NCBI GenBank assembly: GCA_035582835.1
Contig: JAYKAV010001887.1
Location: 2,888,769 to 2,952,768 of the forward strand
Length of the DNA: 64,000 nucleotides
Reading direction: 5' to 3'
Origin: Phoebastria nigripes
Lineage: Eukaryota; Chordata; Aves; Procellariiformes; Diomedeidae
In this document: positions 9,470 through 22,090 of the stretch, one piece after another
Layout: each line of letters opens with the position of its first letter
How positions within the stretch are numbered: the stretch's first letter is position 1
Notes under the pieces: model-generated
Database searches by the model: none
Seen by the model: only the letters and a program-made list of their open reading frames with translations
Told to the model about the DNA's origin: nothing
Made by a program: the position numbers and the translations under genes

Positions 9470-12400
9470 ATTGCTCTTAAGTTTCTTTAAGCCGTCAGCA
9501 AACTCCAGCCACTTCTAATAACTTTTTCGGTGGATGAATTGGTTTGGGGAAAAACCCCAGAGAAGCTGATTTAGACATATGGCANCTTGATGACACTGGA
9601 ATTAGAAAACATTATTCCAGTCCAATTTACTTCTCATTTTAGGATTTGGACTTTACCCAAACACTGAGGAATCTTGTTACATAAAGAAGGGCTATGCCAT
9701 ACACCTATAGCCACTAGCCTAGTGTTATGTTAAATCAATGTAAATCAACCACTCTGGATCCACATAAAAACAAGTAAAATGCAGTGATTTAGAAGAAATC
9801 TCGGTTAGATTAGGGAAGGTTGTACAATGAAAGTCAAGCAACAAAAACCTGTGAGCCACTCCCTCCTCTTGCTGTGCAGTTTCTGCCCTGGCCCAAAGGG
9901 AGAGACTTGCACCCAACAAGGCTCCTACACGGCTCCCCGGCTAAAAAGGAAAGCCAGAGGTAGGAAGGGTAAAGCCAGCAAGAGTTTAAATGCATTAAAA
10001 CCTCCTGGTGTTCCCCGAACAGCTCCATGCTCCTTCCTGGCTGCTCCCAGATGTGCAAAGGCTTCGCACAGGGCTGCTGCCAAGACCGGCGCGACTCCTG
10101 CGACAGTGGTCTTACACTATACAATCAGGGCAACGCCTGGCCTCAGCTCAAGGGTTTCCTCCAGTTCAGACAGGGAAAAGGAAAAAAAAAAAAAAGAAAA
10201 AAGAAAAAATGCACACACACTATATACTTGTTTATTGTGATAATACCCTGGCAGAGCTGAAGGAGAAAGAGCTGTTAGATGTCAAAATATTTTCCTATTC
10301 TGCACAAGGATGGAGCTACGAGCTTCAGATGCCTATTAGTAAAAAGCTTGAAAAAGATCCCAGAGTATTTAAGAAATTAAACCTCTGGGGATATCGACCA
10401 CAAGGCACTGCTGCAGGCTGAGCATCTGAACCCAAACTCTGGGCAAACCTGGACCCACGGGCTAGCCAAGCTGCCCCTCGCCTTTCTTGAGTCACATTTT
10501 AACAAAACCAGTAGTTCTTCCTTGAGGAGACTCGATTTCAACACGCCGACAGACTTCAAGAAAAGGTTTATGCTTATTTAGCAACTACTGGGTGATGTAT
10601 TTTCTGGAAAAGTATTGATACGGTTGCACAAGAGGTGGTTAACGCTCCATTGGGAATGCTGTGCACAGCTCCAGTTGCCCAAATGCGGTACTCGGTGACT
10701 CACACCTCGCAGGGTATAGCCTGTACAAATGACTCTCAGCTCCGGGTTCTCCTGCCAGACCAAAACCACCAGCAAGAACTGGGAACAGAGGAAACCAATT
10801 GTATTCCCCACCCCCCCCCCGGCCACTTGCTAGAACGGGAGACTAAAGAAAAAGAACTGTTTGGTTCGATACGTGTGTTCCCTTTAACCTGAAATCTGTG
10901 CTTCAAACAAAACAACTCTTGGGAACGGTAATTGAAACCATGAAGATTAAACTGTGACTCTGAGCTGGTTTTCCCAAGCCTGTTAAAAAACCTGCCTGGA
11001 GATGCGGTTTAAGTTCCCAGAAACAGGAGGAGCATCCCTTGCCATCCCTGATGCTGCAGTTGTAAAGGGAAATACTGTGTCAGAAGGTAACTGCCACACA
11101 CAAAACATCAACCTCTTTCCTTCAAACTGGAACATCTTTGCTAAAACATATCAATATATATATGTAGGTACCTCCTCCACCTAGATTTGGCAGCAACCTT
11201 AAGGTTTGCTTTTGTTTTCCCCAGCAGATTGCAGGTTGCGAAGCCACAGGAGACCATTCGGTCCAACCTCCCTAATATACAGACCGTACATTTGTGCTTT
11301 GAGATTGAAAAATTAAGCCACCGAAGTATGGTCTGAGCACGCACCAGCCAGCCCCAACTGCTCACCAGTTATCAGTTTCCCTTCCTAAGGGCGTGAATAT
11401 TTGCAGGGTAAGCCAGAGCCCTGCTCCATCCTGGGGTGCGGGAACACCACAAGCAGACCCCGCAGCTCCTTTACTCAAGCACTGATGCTACATAGCAAGG
11501 ATGTAAACCCTTCACGGAGCCTCCAAAGAGGGTAGTAGGCAACTGCTTTCCCCCATCCAGCCTGCAAAGCTGCTCCCCGGCACACTGCAGCCAGGAGCAC
11601 CCAGAGATAGAGCAGCAAGCCCTGCGCAGGAGACCTCCACGTCCCCCACCCCAATCCCTCCCCTGGGCATTGGGTATCCACAGGCTGCACCCGTTCAGAA
11701 ACAGCGCTATCAGATTTTATTTTAATAAAAGGACAAGGGTGAACCAAGCAGCTGCAGTGAAAGGACACAATAGCGAGGAGACCTGCCTTGCCTTTTCAGT
11801 GAGAGTGCTACGTGGGATTAGTAATGCTATACAGATCCTTTCACCACTTGCCTTTCACTTGTTCATATATGGTCTAGGTCAGCAATGGCCAAAAATTTTA
11901 TTAAGAAGCGATAGCTGCTTGGTGGTCTGTACGAGACGGCGCGGTGCTCTCGGTAGGTCCAGCTGCCTGCTGTGCCCCAGCTCCCCCCAGGCTCCCTAAA
12001 TGAAGGCACAAGACCATGCCAGATTGCTACACGTATAGGGACCTTTCCTGACCACGTCCATGCAGTGGGAGAGCTGGCCCTGCACTAACAAGGTTTCATC
12101 AGGGCTGTGGGAGCAAACATGGGGCTCGATGGTAAAAACATCAGAGGGGCCTGGGGGTTTGCACTGGTCACCCCCGAGCCCTGGGTGGGAAGTACAGCAA
12201 CACAAATGCTCTCTGAGCTAATTAAACATCAGAGCTGGGTGCCTCCTGGACCCACATTTGTAGAGAACGGGAACAAATGTGAATAAAAAGCCACTGCCCC
12301 CAGGACTCACCATCCTGCTGAGATCCACAGCCAGGGAGCTGCACCTGTCCAAGGGCAAAGGGCCTCCCGTGCAACCTGACATCGCTTAACAGGCCCAGGC

Positions 12401-15210
12401 AGAGCTCACACTCTCCAAAACACACTTTCCATTAGGTCAAATGAAACACCAGTCACGTTTTGGGTATTTTTCCTCTAAAGCCAGCTTCCAAAAACGAGGC
12501 ATCTAAACCCAGATGTGCACACCATCTGAAGACCTCACTTACTCCGAGTTGTGCAGCACCTTTGGAAAAAGGCAAGCTGGTTTTGGCTGTTGGATGAGTT
12601 TGGACTTTGGATCCAGAAGGATGGGAAGCCCATCTTGAAAGCCCTGGCCACACTGACCTCACACCAGGGCAGCTCTCAGTTTTGGCACTCTGTAGATCTT
12701 CAACGCATAGCACTCGTGCTGGGATTTCTTGTTCAGTTTGTTCCCTTCAATGGGTTGGGGTGCATGTGGTCACAAATGCAAATATAGATATTTTTGAGGA
12801 TCACCATTTGCAGCTCTCACTGACTCTGTGTTTGCTCTACCAGAAACCCTCGGTGTCTGTTATTCATTGATTTCCCCCAATCCTAAACCACAAAGAGCCG
12901 AGTGCTTCACAGAAGGTGCTCGGTTCGCCTTGAAAGGCTGCACCCCGTGAGCCCCCAGATATCCTCATAACCAGCACGTGTTTCTGGCAAAGTACCCCAA
13001 AGCAGATTTCCTATAATTCCTTTACCTGACATAACCCACCCCAGAATAGCAACTGGGATTGCCATTGCCTGAGGAACAGAGGCTGCAGCTGTGTTTGCAA
13101 GCACAGAGCTCCAGATGCTTACAGTGATTTTTGGTGCTTGTTGGTATCAATACACACCTTACAGAAATCTTAATTGTTTGCTGAATTCTGGGCATCCAGG
13201 CAACTTGGAAAATCCCACAACACTGTTAGTTGTGCTTTCTGACACCATCTACCTCTGGAAAGACTGGCCCTCCATCTCTACAGACCGCCCCTGCAAAGGT
13301 ATTTGGGCTGCTATTTCATGGAGAGAAAGCTAAAAACCTGCACAAAATTGGGCCACCATTTGGTCATCATATCTCATGTGAAACTGAGATAGAGTCATCA
13401 CCCTTTTTTACCCTCCAAGGTTGCTTCCTTGGACCATCACCTCTACTAATCAGTGGCCCAGCCCAGGCAGCAATGCAGTAACAGTCCCCAATTCATACTA
13501 GAGGTATTAAATACCCAGCACAGATCCAGAAGTTGGGTTTTGGGTGCTTTCCAAAGCATCCTTATTTCTATTAGCCAGCACTACATGGGACAAAGCCATG
13601 TGAGATCAAAGGGATGTCTGGGAGGCCCCAGCAGCCCGGGGTTCAGCCCCGTTCCTTGCTCTCATCAGCCCTGCAGCACTTTGGTGTCCAGCAGCTCTTG
13701 GGCGGTGGCCAGCAGATCCCAGCCCAGATGGCTGGTCTGGAGGAGCAGCGGGGGAAAGCAGGGCTGAAAGGACATCTAGTGGCAACCAAAAACCTTCACA
13801 GACAGCGTGGGGACACCTCTACAGCCCTTTGGCTGCCTGCATTGTAAATCAGCTTGGAGCCTGCTCATTGCACTGCGACACTGGGAATGCCNTTCCCCAG
13901 CTCTGCAAGAAAAGCTTTAACTGTTGCATTTCCTTACCTGGGTATGGGAAACCCCCCAAAGCAAAGAAAATGCAGCTGTATTTTGGGAAACCTGGTCAGA
14001 GGTTTACACAGTCATATTAGCCCATTAATGTGGAACACTCACCCTAAGGGCAAAGAGNACACCTGGCTGCCACCATGTCTACAGGAGCCATGTCCCTCAC
14101 ACCAGCATAGGAAACTAGATTGCANTACAACCCTGGGAAGATTCATTCCCAAACCACCTGCCCAAAACCCTTTACAAACATCAGGAGTTCCTGCCCAACA
14201 CACCAAGCCACGTGGCTTTCTTGCCCAGTGGTTCTCCCTCCCGCCACCAGCTCTCCAGCAAGCCCACGACCTGTAGAACCACGTGCAGCTGCCATTCCCC
14301 AGGCATTGCATTCGGGTCCTGTCCTCAGACAGGACCATCTGACTTCCCAGCAGCAAAAACCATGCATGCGCGCTATCACCTTCAATGCCTGAAGAGGAGA
14401 ACTTGCTCCCTCTTGCTGGGTATAAGCACAACTTCATCCAACCATCAGAACAAAGCCAAGATCTCTTGAGGAAATGCTTTGTAGAGATGCAACATGCACG
14501 AGCATTTATTTTCTGAACACTGAGAGACAGGTTGTATTTTTGGTCCTTTTGCCAACGTCTGAAGCACCCAAATCCTCTTGGATTTTTCTGTTATCTTTTG
14601 CTTTTGTCTGTTANCAGCTCTTTGGGCAGAGACCACTCTGACAACACACATGGAGGGCATCCAGAGCAACAGGAGCTACTCTGCTGCGAGCAGGCACGCG
14701 GGACCTGGGAGGGAGGAATGACATGACACGAAGTGACAGGGAGGCAGGCGGCCAAGGCCTGGGAAAATCACCACGCCTGTGTTTTTGTTTTTCTTCCTGN
14801 GCAACAAAAGAGGTTAGTGAATTCCTCTTGGATGGGTTTCAGAACCTCCCCCAGGAAAAAGAAAAAAAAATCCCGCGGGTGTTCGCCTAAGGCTGATAAT
14901 TACAGGAATAATTATGATTTATTCCCATCATAAATCTTGGAGCAAGAAAAGGGTTTTGAGGTTTGCAGGATTTGCTGGATGACAGAAGCAAAACACAGCT
15001 CTAATTGCCCTTCTTTTTTGTGTTTAATTAAGGATTCTGAAGCAACTGATCTCTGTGTCTTTTCATGGTTAGAAACCTGCAAGGAAAAGAAAATCTTTCT
15101 GCAGAGCCACCAATCAAAGCTTTGTTGCGTTACTAGGCACTAAGTGTGCTACATCTGAACACTCAGGACTCCCAGAAAAAGAAGCTTATTAAAGGAAAAG
15201 AAATGCTACA
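9470..15210. other. Intergenic DNA after CXCL14
   Basis: No gene seen. It contains a purine tract at about 10170-10207 followed by a short CA run, a 10-C run at 10811-10820 and one CR1 fragment near 11.2-11.3 kb. It also has several isolated undetermined bases (9072, 9585, 13892, 14058, 14125, 14614, 14800). Open frames here reach about 140 codons but have no recognisable domain, splice context or codon bias. Confidence 0.7.
11190..11330 (-). mobile_element. Old CR1-type LINE fragment (3' region, antisense)
   Basis: 'gagaccattcggtccaacctcc' (shortened here) followed by 'ctaatatacagaccgtaca' matches the antisense 3' portion of sauropsid CR1 elements (GATCATCTAGTCYRACCTCC..TATAACACAGGCCATAGAA). 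No reverse transcriptase frame remains. The limits are approximate. Confidence 0.6.
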
Positions 15211-15218
15211 ACAGGCTT

Positions 15219-15233
15219 CCCCCCCCCCCCCCC
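15219..15233. repeat. Poly(C) run of 15
   Basis: Fifteen consecutive C between aggctt and ttccag. It is a length-variable homopolymer and a possible i-motif or G-quadruplex half. Confidence 0.9.
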
Positions 15234-15771
15234 TTCCAGTAGGCTTTGGCAATTTTGAGCTCACTTCTAATCCCGGAAGAAATGTCTTTTGTCTTTCTCC
15301 CTCAGCATTTTTGCCTCATTACTGCCCATTCCATTGTGTTGCATAAAAATACTTCTCCATTTCTATTACCTTCATAATTGCACCATTTACATTTTTCCTT
15401 GGGGTTTACTTCAGCTTCCTCTCTAAGTCTAGAAGACTTATCACTTCTGCAAACACATTAAGAAAAACAAACCAGCCCAGAGCTCCTCAGCTCCCTCCTT
15501 GGACCAGTAATTCCCAGTCAAGCACCACTCCTCCCCAGCAAGAACCAGTTTGCCAAGTGCTACCTCTCAAATTCAAACTGTAAGTGACTGGCAGGGTGTT
15601 TCCTCTCCATTTTTATGCAACAGCTAAAACAGTTCTGCCCAGGAAATCCAGCTCCTCATTATAGTAATCAGTGTCAAATCATCACACCTGGCTCTGAGCA
15701 ATGCCACCAGCCCACGAGCTACCACGGCCATTACACTCAGCCCAGGCTGCATGGGCTCTGTGAAGCTAAGG

Positions 15772-15775
<4 letters not shown>
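15234..15775. other. Intergenic DNA, nothing recognised
   Basis: Ordinary non-coding sequence leading into the long A run. No splice-bounded open frame or known repeat is seen. Confidence 0.6.

Positions 15776-15836
<61 letters not shown>
15776..15836 (+). repeat. Uninterrupted poly(A) run of 61
   Basis: Sixty-one consecutive A between agggttt and gagcaag. There is no AATAAA within 40 nt upstream and no intronless gene copy before it, so a retrogene tail is not supported. It may be an expanded homopolymer or a tail of an unrecognised retroelement; the true length is uncertain in any assembly. Confidence 0.85.
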
Positions 15837-15840
<4 letters not shown>

Positions 15841-18800
15841 AAGAAATCCTTGGGACTTCTTTGAATCTGAAGGCACTTGGGACAGTGTTTTTGCAGAAAG
15901 CAACTGCACTTGATAAGCATGGCACACCTTAGGCTGAGAGCAGGACCACCATGCCATCCCCAAAGGGAGCACCTGCAAGGAAGCAGAGGAGGTTTGGTGT
16001 GGCCCAGAAGGTAAAATCCCAACACTTCAACTGTATGGAGCAACATACTGGATAACAATGCCTGGAAATGCTGATCTACAAAGGGAAAATGTCAAATATA
16101 GCTTTAAAAGAAAAAAAAGACTTCTTGGGTTTGTCATGCCTGGGAAATGTTCTTTTAAGATCAGGAGAAAAGGATGGGATGGAGGAGGACAAAACCAGCA
16201 CAGTGCACAGAAGGGAAAACACAAAGTCTGCAGCATTACTGATCAGAGCAACCTTATCTGATCTCAGGTGCTTGGCTTAGACCATAGAGCGAGCATGCCA
16301 GGGTCCCAGCCCAAAACCCCTTGCTGGTCCTACTAGCCCTGTGTGCACAGCCAAGCATGCCAAGAAGAGCCATTGCTTGGGGGTTTGATTGCTTTTATCA
16401 TAAGAGTTGATGACAGAAGCTAGAAAGCATTGAGCTCTGAAACCTAGAGTTGAAACAACATTGAAAGATGTGGTTTTCTATGGGAAAACCAATCTCCTTC
16501 CTGTTTTCCTAGAGTTTCAGCTCTATGCCGTCTGTGTCATGATAATCCAAATAGTTGATTGAATGCCAGTTGCTCTGTTTTAAGGGCAATTACAGCATGC
16601 TGTAACCCCCAGGAGAGGAGCGCTGGGTGCACAGCTCCAGCAACTGGACAGGGATCTCGAGATCCGCAGTAACTTGCTGCAATGACTCGCTACTCACATG
16701 TATACACATACATATTTATATACACACAAATATAACATGGAATTGATAATATTCCTTTTCTTCACCCATCTTTGACCTTATCTTTTTTGGATAACACACT
16801 CTTTGTAGCAAGTCCCATTCCCTTTTCTACACATAGTGACAAGAATGTTGAATTTGACTGAAGCTTGCAGTGGAGAATAGCAGAGGAAAGCAAACAGAAA
16901 TAAAGAACGGCCAGAAAGCAAAGACTGGTGGTAAAACAATCAATTTTCCATGTTCTGAAAAGCCTCAGGGGATTTTTCCCCACTTACTTGAAGCAGGTGC
17001 CCGGGTTCCGCAGCAGAGCCTCGGGGCAGGGTCGTCCATCCCGGCTGCTGCCGGGCGAGCGGAGCTGGCTCCGAGCTGCAGCTTGGTAAAGGTTGACACC
17101 TCGTGGCTATTTCCATCACTTACAAGTCAGGAAAGCTGGGTTTTTCTCTTTTTCTGGCGAAGGCTGTGGGTGGAGTTCATAGATGAAGAGCTAAATTCCC
17201 AGCACCTGGCATGTAATGTGTGGGGTGGAGGGCTGGGGGTCATTAACAGGTTAATGAAGATAAATAACACAAAAAGCTATGAAAAATAAGGGCATACTCT
17301 ATTTGTTTCTGAGGGAAAAAAAAAAAAAAAAAAGATTCTTTGGGATAGGAGCCATCTGTATATACATGAGGCCCACAAGACAAGTAATAAAAAAAGCAAT
17401 CTTGTGAACGATGTTTCTCTGCGATTTTGCAGCCCTGTCAGATCCCCTCCTCTGTTTGCACAGTGGGGTAAGAGGCTCAGAGCCCTGCCTGACTCTGACA
17501 GCTGCTTTGGAGACATGTAGCCGCACCGACTCCAGAGAAATTCTCTCTAATTCCCACCAGAGTAAATGGAAACAGGCTCAAGACCTGCAGTGCATTAAAC
17601 CTGAGGCGAAAGAAAAAACAATACTTTGGGTTTTATCCAAGAGGGTTAAAAACAAGGGACATCTATAGTCTGAAGAAGCAGCACATTCACTTAATAATTA
17701 GCAATTGCACTTATTCTACTATTTATCTGTGAACACAGAATTTATTGCAATTTAATACACGGTTAAATTGGAAAAGAAAGCAGCATCCCTGCAGCACAGG
17801 CTCAGCGGAAGCACATCAGCCAAACCTGTCTCCCCTCATTAGCCAGTACTTGTTTCAGAGGAGCTCGTTACCGTGGAAGTGCATACAGCCTCAAGGAAAA
17901 AAAAAAACCACTTACCTAGGACAACATTAACTTTCCCTTAATCATGCTGCTCCACTGTCTTTCTAATTTCCTGACCGCTAGAACTAGTACTTTGTATTTA
18001 TTTAGCATTTTACGCCTTCAAGCTGTTCTAAAATACGTATTAGAAGACCTAAAACTTAAAGCTACCCTAGCAGAAAAATGTTCAGTAATTACAAGGGCTA
18101 ATATATACCTTGAAAACTATTCTTGCCACCTAACTGTGGGTCAGGCTTACCTGCGTACCCCGATCCTCCGCAGCCCCGCTCCAGGCATAAGGCACAGCGC
18201 CTGCAGTGTCTTCCTGCAGAATTTTTCCTTCGCTCTCTGCCCAGTTCAGCTGCATCGTTAGGTACTGGTCCCAGCAAACCCAGCCCTTTGGACCCATATG
18301 CTGCCTGGGAGTTTTCAAGGGNTGTTACACCTGTAGTTTAACACTATGCTTTTATTTTTCTTTTTATACCCGGAGACATTATCGTAAAGAGATACTNAAA
18401 GAGATGATACTCAGCTGTCAGTGTGATGGAGAGCAAGACCGAGTCCCTCACCTTCACTGTAGCTGCTTACACTAACAGGGGGATGATTCAGGCTAGAATT
18501 TAAGATGTTCATACCTGTGTTTTTGTCCCTGAAAAATGGGAACTTTAAAAGATATATTGCACATATAATACTAAGGTAATGAACTGCAAAGCAGCCCAGC
18601 TAAATGGATAGCCAGAGGCCATTTAAGTCAGTGCAAAGTACTCCTTAAAATTCCAGAAAGCAGAGCAGATCTACAAGTTATTTATCACTTGCTTTCAGCT
18701 AACTTTAATGAAATTTGTTTGAAAAACAGTAGGACATCCTTCAAAAAGCTGAGTTGGTGCAGAAAAAAAAATGAGGGTTACTTTAAAAGGAGTCAGGGTG

Positions 18801-19172
18801 CTATCTCAATGTGTTTTCATTGAAGCATCTTAATTCAGCAGCCACCAGATGTTTCATTTTGACATTTTCTAAAAATAATATTCTGTTTAAGCCAAACTAA
18901 ATCTTTTCCTCCTTCTGCCCTGCCCAGAGCCCAGTTTTACTGTTTGGCCTCTGAACTGCAAAGTCCATTTCGACCCAGCTCTCCGCTGCCCAGCCAGCCC
19001 TGCCGCCTCCCCGGGCCTGACACCGGCTCTCCGAAACTCAGCAGCCACCTCATCCAAAACAGCCCCAAACCACCAACCCTCAGCCAGGAAAAGCTCTTTG
19101 TATCACTTTTTCTCACTCAGAAATCTTCACGATTGTGCTCAAGGTCACCTAACAGTTTTACTGAGATAATTT

Positions 19173-19200
19173 AAAAAAAAAAAATTTTTTTTTTTTTTTT
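19173..19200. repeat. A12-T16 tract
   Basis: Twelve A are directly followed by sixteen T, a perfect AT palindrome of at least 24 bp and a strong hairpin or cruciform candidate. It could also be a junction of two opposed A-tails. Confidence 0.85.
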
Positions 19201-19324
19201 ACTAACACAGTAAAAGCAATAAAATGACAGCATAAGCCCAAAGGAAAGCACAGGGGGGTTATGTCACTAGAGCAGGTTTTGCTTTGCTAAATAAACCTCA
19301 TTCACAGGGGCTTTTCTGGAGTCC

Positions 19325-19520
19325 AGGGAGATGCGAACCCTCCGCTCCGCGCGGCCGAGTTTGCAGCGCTGCGCCTTGGGGTGTCACCCTCGGCCCTCTC
19401 ATGGCCAGGGCAGTGGGAACTGCACCCCAAAGGTTGCATCCCGGGGGGTCAGGGTGCAGGGGCTCTGCCCGGCGTGGCCCAGAGCCGGTGGCCGGGGCTG
19501 TCTCCTCGCCTTTTCCACCT
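19325..19520. promoter_or_regulatory. Small CpG-rich patch
   Basis: Dense CpG around 'ccgctccgcgcggccgag' and onward to about 19500, in otherwise CpG-poor DNA. No convincing first exon can be drawn from it; it may be an isolated GC-rich element or a minor promoter. Confidence 0.35.
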
Positions 19521-20218
19521 GCCCCGCTCCTCCTGGGCACTGGGGTTCCCACAAGCGCTGGCAGGTCCCTGCCCAGCTCTCACATCTCTTTTGGGGTGAA
19601 TTCACCTGCTTTTGTTTTTTTTAATTGAGGGGATGTCAGCTTCTTCCTCACTGATATGATCTTTTATTATAGATGGCCTCTATTTATATACATAAAATGT
19701 CCAGCCTCCTTCGACGTGAAAAGCATCTGGATGGTTTCATACCGATGTCGCTTTACAGAGGGCCAAAACAAAAATTACAGGCAAACCTGCAACAAAAACC
19801 TGCCGCTGGATGCATTTCAAAACAACTCTCTGCTTAAAAACATGTGAAGCATCTCATTTTTCTTTTATGTATGTGTACTCTAATTGACAAGGCAAAGCAG
19901 TGACTGAGGTGTGATAGGAAATTTTCAAGACCCCCTGGGAACACNGGTGACCCAGCCTTCCTCTCCCATTTTGTGCGCAGACGTACATCTAGCCATACAT
20001 ATGTATGCAAAAGTNGGTATCATCACTGTTATTAACAATTTGTCTTGGCCTTAGCCAGAGCCAGAGCCAGGTATTGCAAAGACACTACAAACAGATCAGT
20101 ATATGACCCCAAATATGACAGCTACAGGTATTTCCAAATATCTCTGGAAGCTGTCACTGCAGTTCTTACCACAGATCAGACATCTTTGGTACCACAGTAA
20201 AGCTTTGCGCAGGACCTG

Positions 20219-20383
20219 CCTGTGTGTGTTCACATGTGCGTGCGTGTGATTGCGTGTGTGTGCACACATATGAGTGTGCATGGGTGTGTGGGTACATGGC
20301 CGTGTGGACATGTACATACGTGTGTGGGCACACATAGGTGTACACATGTTCACACGCGTGTTTGTGTGTGCACATCAGTGTGG
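20219..20383. repeat. Degenerate TG/CA alternating purine-pyrimidine tract
   Basis: About 165 bp built from tgtgtg, cacaca and tgcgtg pieces with interruptions such as acatgg. It is an old, decayed (TG)n microsatellite. Alternating purine-pyrimidine sequence of this length is a good candidate for the Z-DNA form. Confidence 0.85.
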
Positions 20384-21669
20384 AGGTTGCTCCCCAGCCT
20401 TGCCCTCCCNCCCTAAACCCCGGGGAAGGAAACAGGCAATTCTCTTGCGAGTGCAACCCTTGTACGTACAATGCCAGGGAAGGGATTATATCAGGGATTA
20501 ACATTTTAAACTCCCCTACCAGACCCACTNACTCAAAGATCCTCAGGCCAGTAATCGTATTACTGTCTCTGGGATTATTGCGTTCCTGGGTTCAAACCTG
20601 AATTTCAGGAGAAGTCGGTGAGAGCTGCCCCCCAACCCCTGCGCACCCCAAACTCCCCGGGCTGGGGCAGGAGCCGCTGCGTTTGGGTTTTTCTCCTTTT
20701 CTTTAGCCATTCTCTTCATTTCCCCTGCTGCGGCCAGGAGAAAACTCCACGAGCGCTTTTCTTGTCGCCTGCCTCCTCCTAATTCCCGGTAATTTATCCC
20801 GTATTAAAACTCCCTTAAGGAAGAATGGCCCAGGACCCAACACCTGCTATGCAAATGGCAGCAAATCCCCCGGACCCCCGCGGCGGGGCGGTGGGGACCT
20901 GTGGGCTGCCGGTGGTCCCGGAGCATCCTCCCCCGGCTGCAAGACTCCATCCCCAGAGCTGGGGGGGACCCTGAGAGCCCCCCCAAGAGCTCAGGCTCAA
21001 TTTCATCCCACTGTTACGGTGCTTCAATTCTTTCAGGTTATCTTTATTGCAGTTAAAAGAAAATAAAAATAAAAGCCACTCCTAAGCAGAATTATTTATA
21101 TGGAAGGGATAAAAGAAAACCTGAGCATCTCAGCATGTAGTTAAGCTTCCTGCTTTGCACGTTGTTGGGGGGATTTCATCCGCATGGCAGTCAATGAATT
21201 TTGTCCCTTTCTTTTAGGATAAGTGTTCTAGCTTCAATTAACAAAATACGAATCAACAAAAGAGGGGGAATTGTGGGCGGGAGAAGGTGGAGGGGGGGAA
21301 AAAAGAGAAGAAAAACCTCTCGCACAATAAGGTGGGGGAAAAAAAGGGCTCGTTTCTCAGAGGTGACATCCTAATCTCATTTTTCCCAGTTAATGTGCTA
21401 GCCAGGAGGCTGGGGAAGGGCCAGGCAGGGAGTGNGCCCCGGCAGCGTGACCACACCGGGCGGGTTTGGCCCTTTTCCTTGGATAACTCAGATTAGGGTT
21501 GTTGAAACCTCAGGCAGCCGGTCACATCCCCGGGCACCTGTGCCCCACGCCGGGCCCAGCCCAGCTCCCCAGGGGTACCCGGTGCCGAAACGGGGGGAGA
21601 TGGCACCGCTGCGCTGCGGACCTGCACGAGGACCCCGTGCAAACCCCTCCATCTCCACGCTTTCTTCCC
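20384..21669. other. Intergenic DNA, upstream of NEUROG1
   Basis: No gene seen. GC-rich around 20840-20970. AT-rich with homeodomain-like motifs around 21030-21250, and an A/G-rich stretch near 21280-21320. 'cctgggttcaaacctg' at about 20585 looks like a tRNA T-arm but has no tRNA body around it. Confidence 0.6.
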
Positions 21670-22090
21670 GTGGCCCTTTACCATGATCATATATTTCCCA
21701 GCCCTGAGCGCTTGACTGACATTTGGGCTATTATTCCGGGAGATAGATTGTTTGGCCTGAAGATGCATTGTTTGGGCTCCTCATAAAAGAAACAAGTTAA
21801 ATGCCGCAGCTACCACACACAAAAATGACTCCTTCTGGCCGTAAAACCAGTGGGACAAGGAAGTGGTTGTAGGAGTCAAACATAATTGATGCTCAGAAAG
21901 ATGTTATAAATAATCTGCGCCGAGTCCTCTCTCATGTGCCTCAAAACCACAGAAAGTGGCGCTTTTTTTTTTTTTTCCTCTTTATCTCCCCTTGAATTCA
22001 GGAGCATAATACACCGTGAGCACCAATAATTGATGTATGTTATAATTCTTCATTACCCTATCAGTAGTCTGGGAAAATTGGAAGAAAAGA
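21670..22090. promoter_or_regulatory. Candidate distal enhancer upstream of NEUROG1
   Basis: Two copies of attgtttgg (21747-21755 and 21767-21775), exactly 20 bp apart within a near-repeat, give a pair of SOX-type sites. 'cataattgatg', 'ataataattgatg' and 'tataattcttcattacc' add homeodomain-type sites. The block is AT-rich, low in repeats and lies about 4.6-5 kb upstream of the NEUROG1 TATA box. Known vertebrate neurogenin-1 genes use several 5' enhancers. Conservation itself cannot be tested here. Confidence 0.4.

Larger units (their letters stand above)
15837..20215. other. Intergenic DNA between CXCL14 and NEUROG1
   Basis: No gene seen. It includes A18 at 17316-17333, an A12-T16 self-complementary tract at 19173-19200, and a modest CpG-rich patch at about 19325-19520. 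'gagtaaatggaaacagg' near 17562 may be a trace of the old amniote repeat. Undetermined single bases lie at 18322, 18397, 19945 and 20015. Confidence 0.65.

Noticed and set aside
15615..15836. Processed pseudogene ending in the poly(A) run
   Set aside because: No poly(A) signal in the last 40 nt and no recognisable coding sequence before it.
20575..20605. tRNA-like T-arm (gggttcaaacc)
   Set aside because: No D-arm, anticodon arm or acceptor stem can be built around it.
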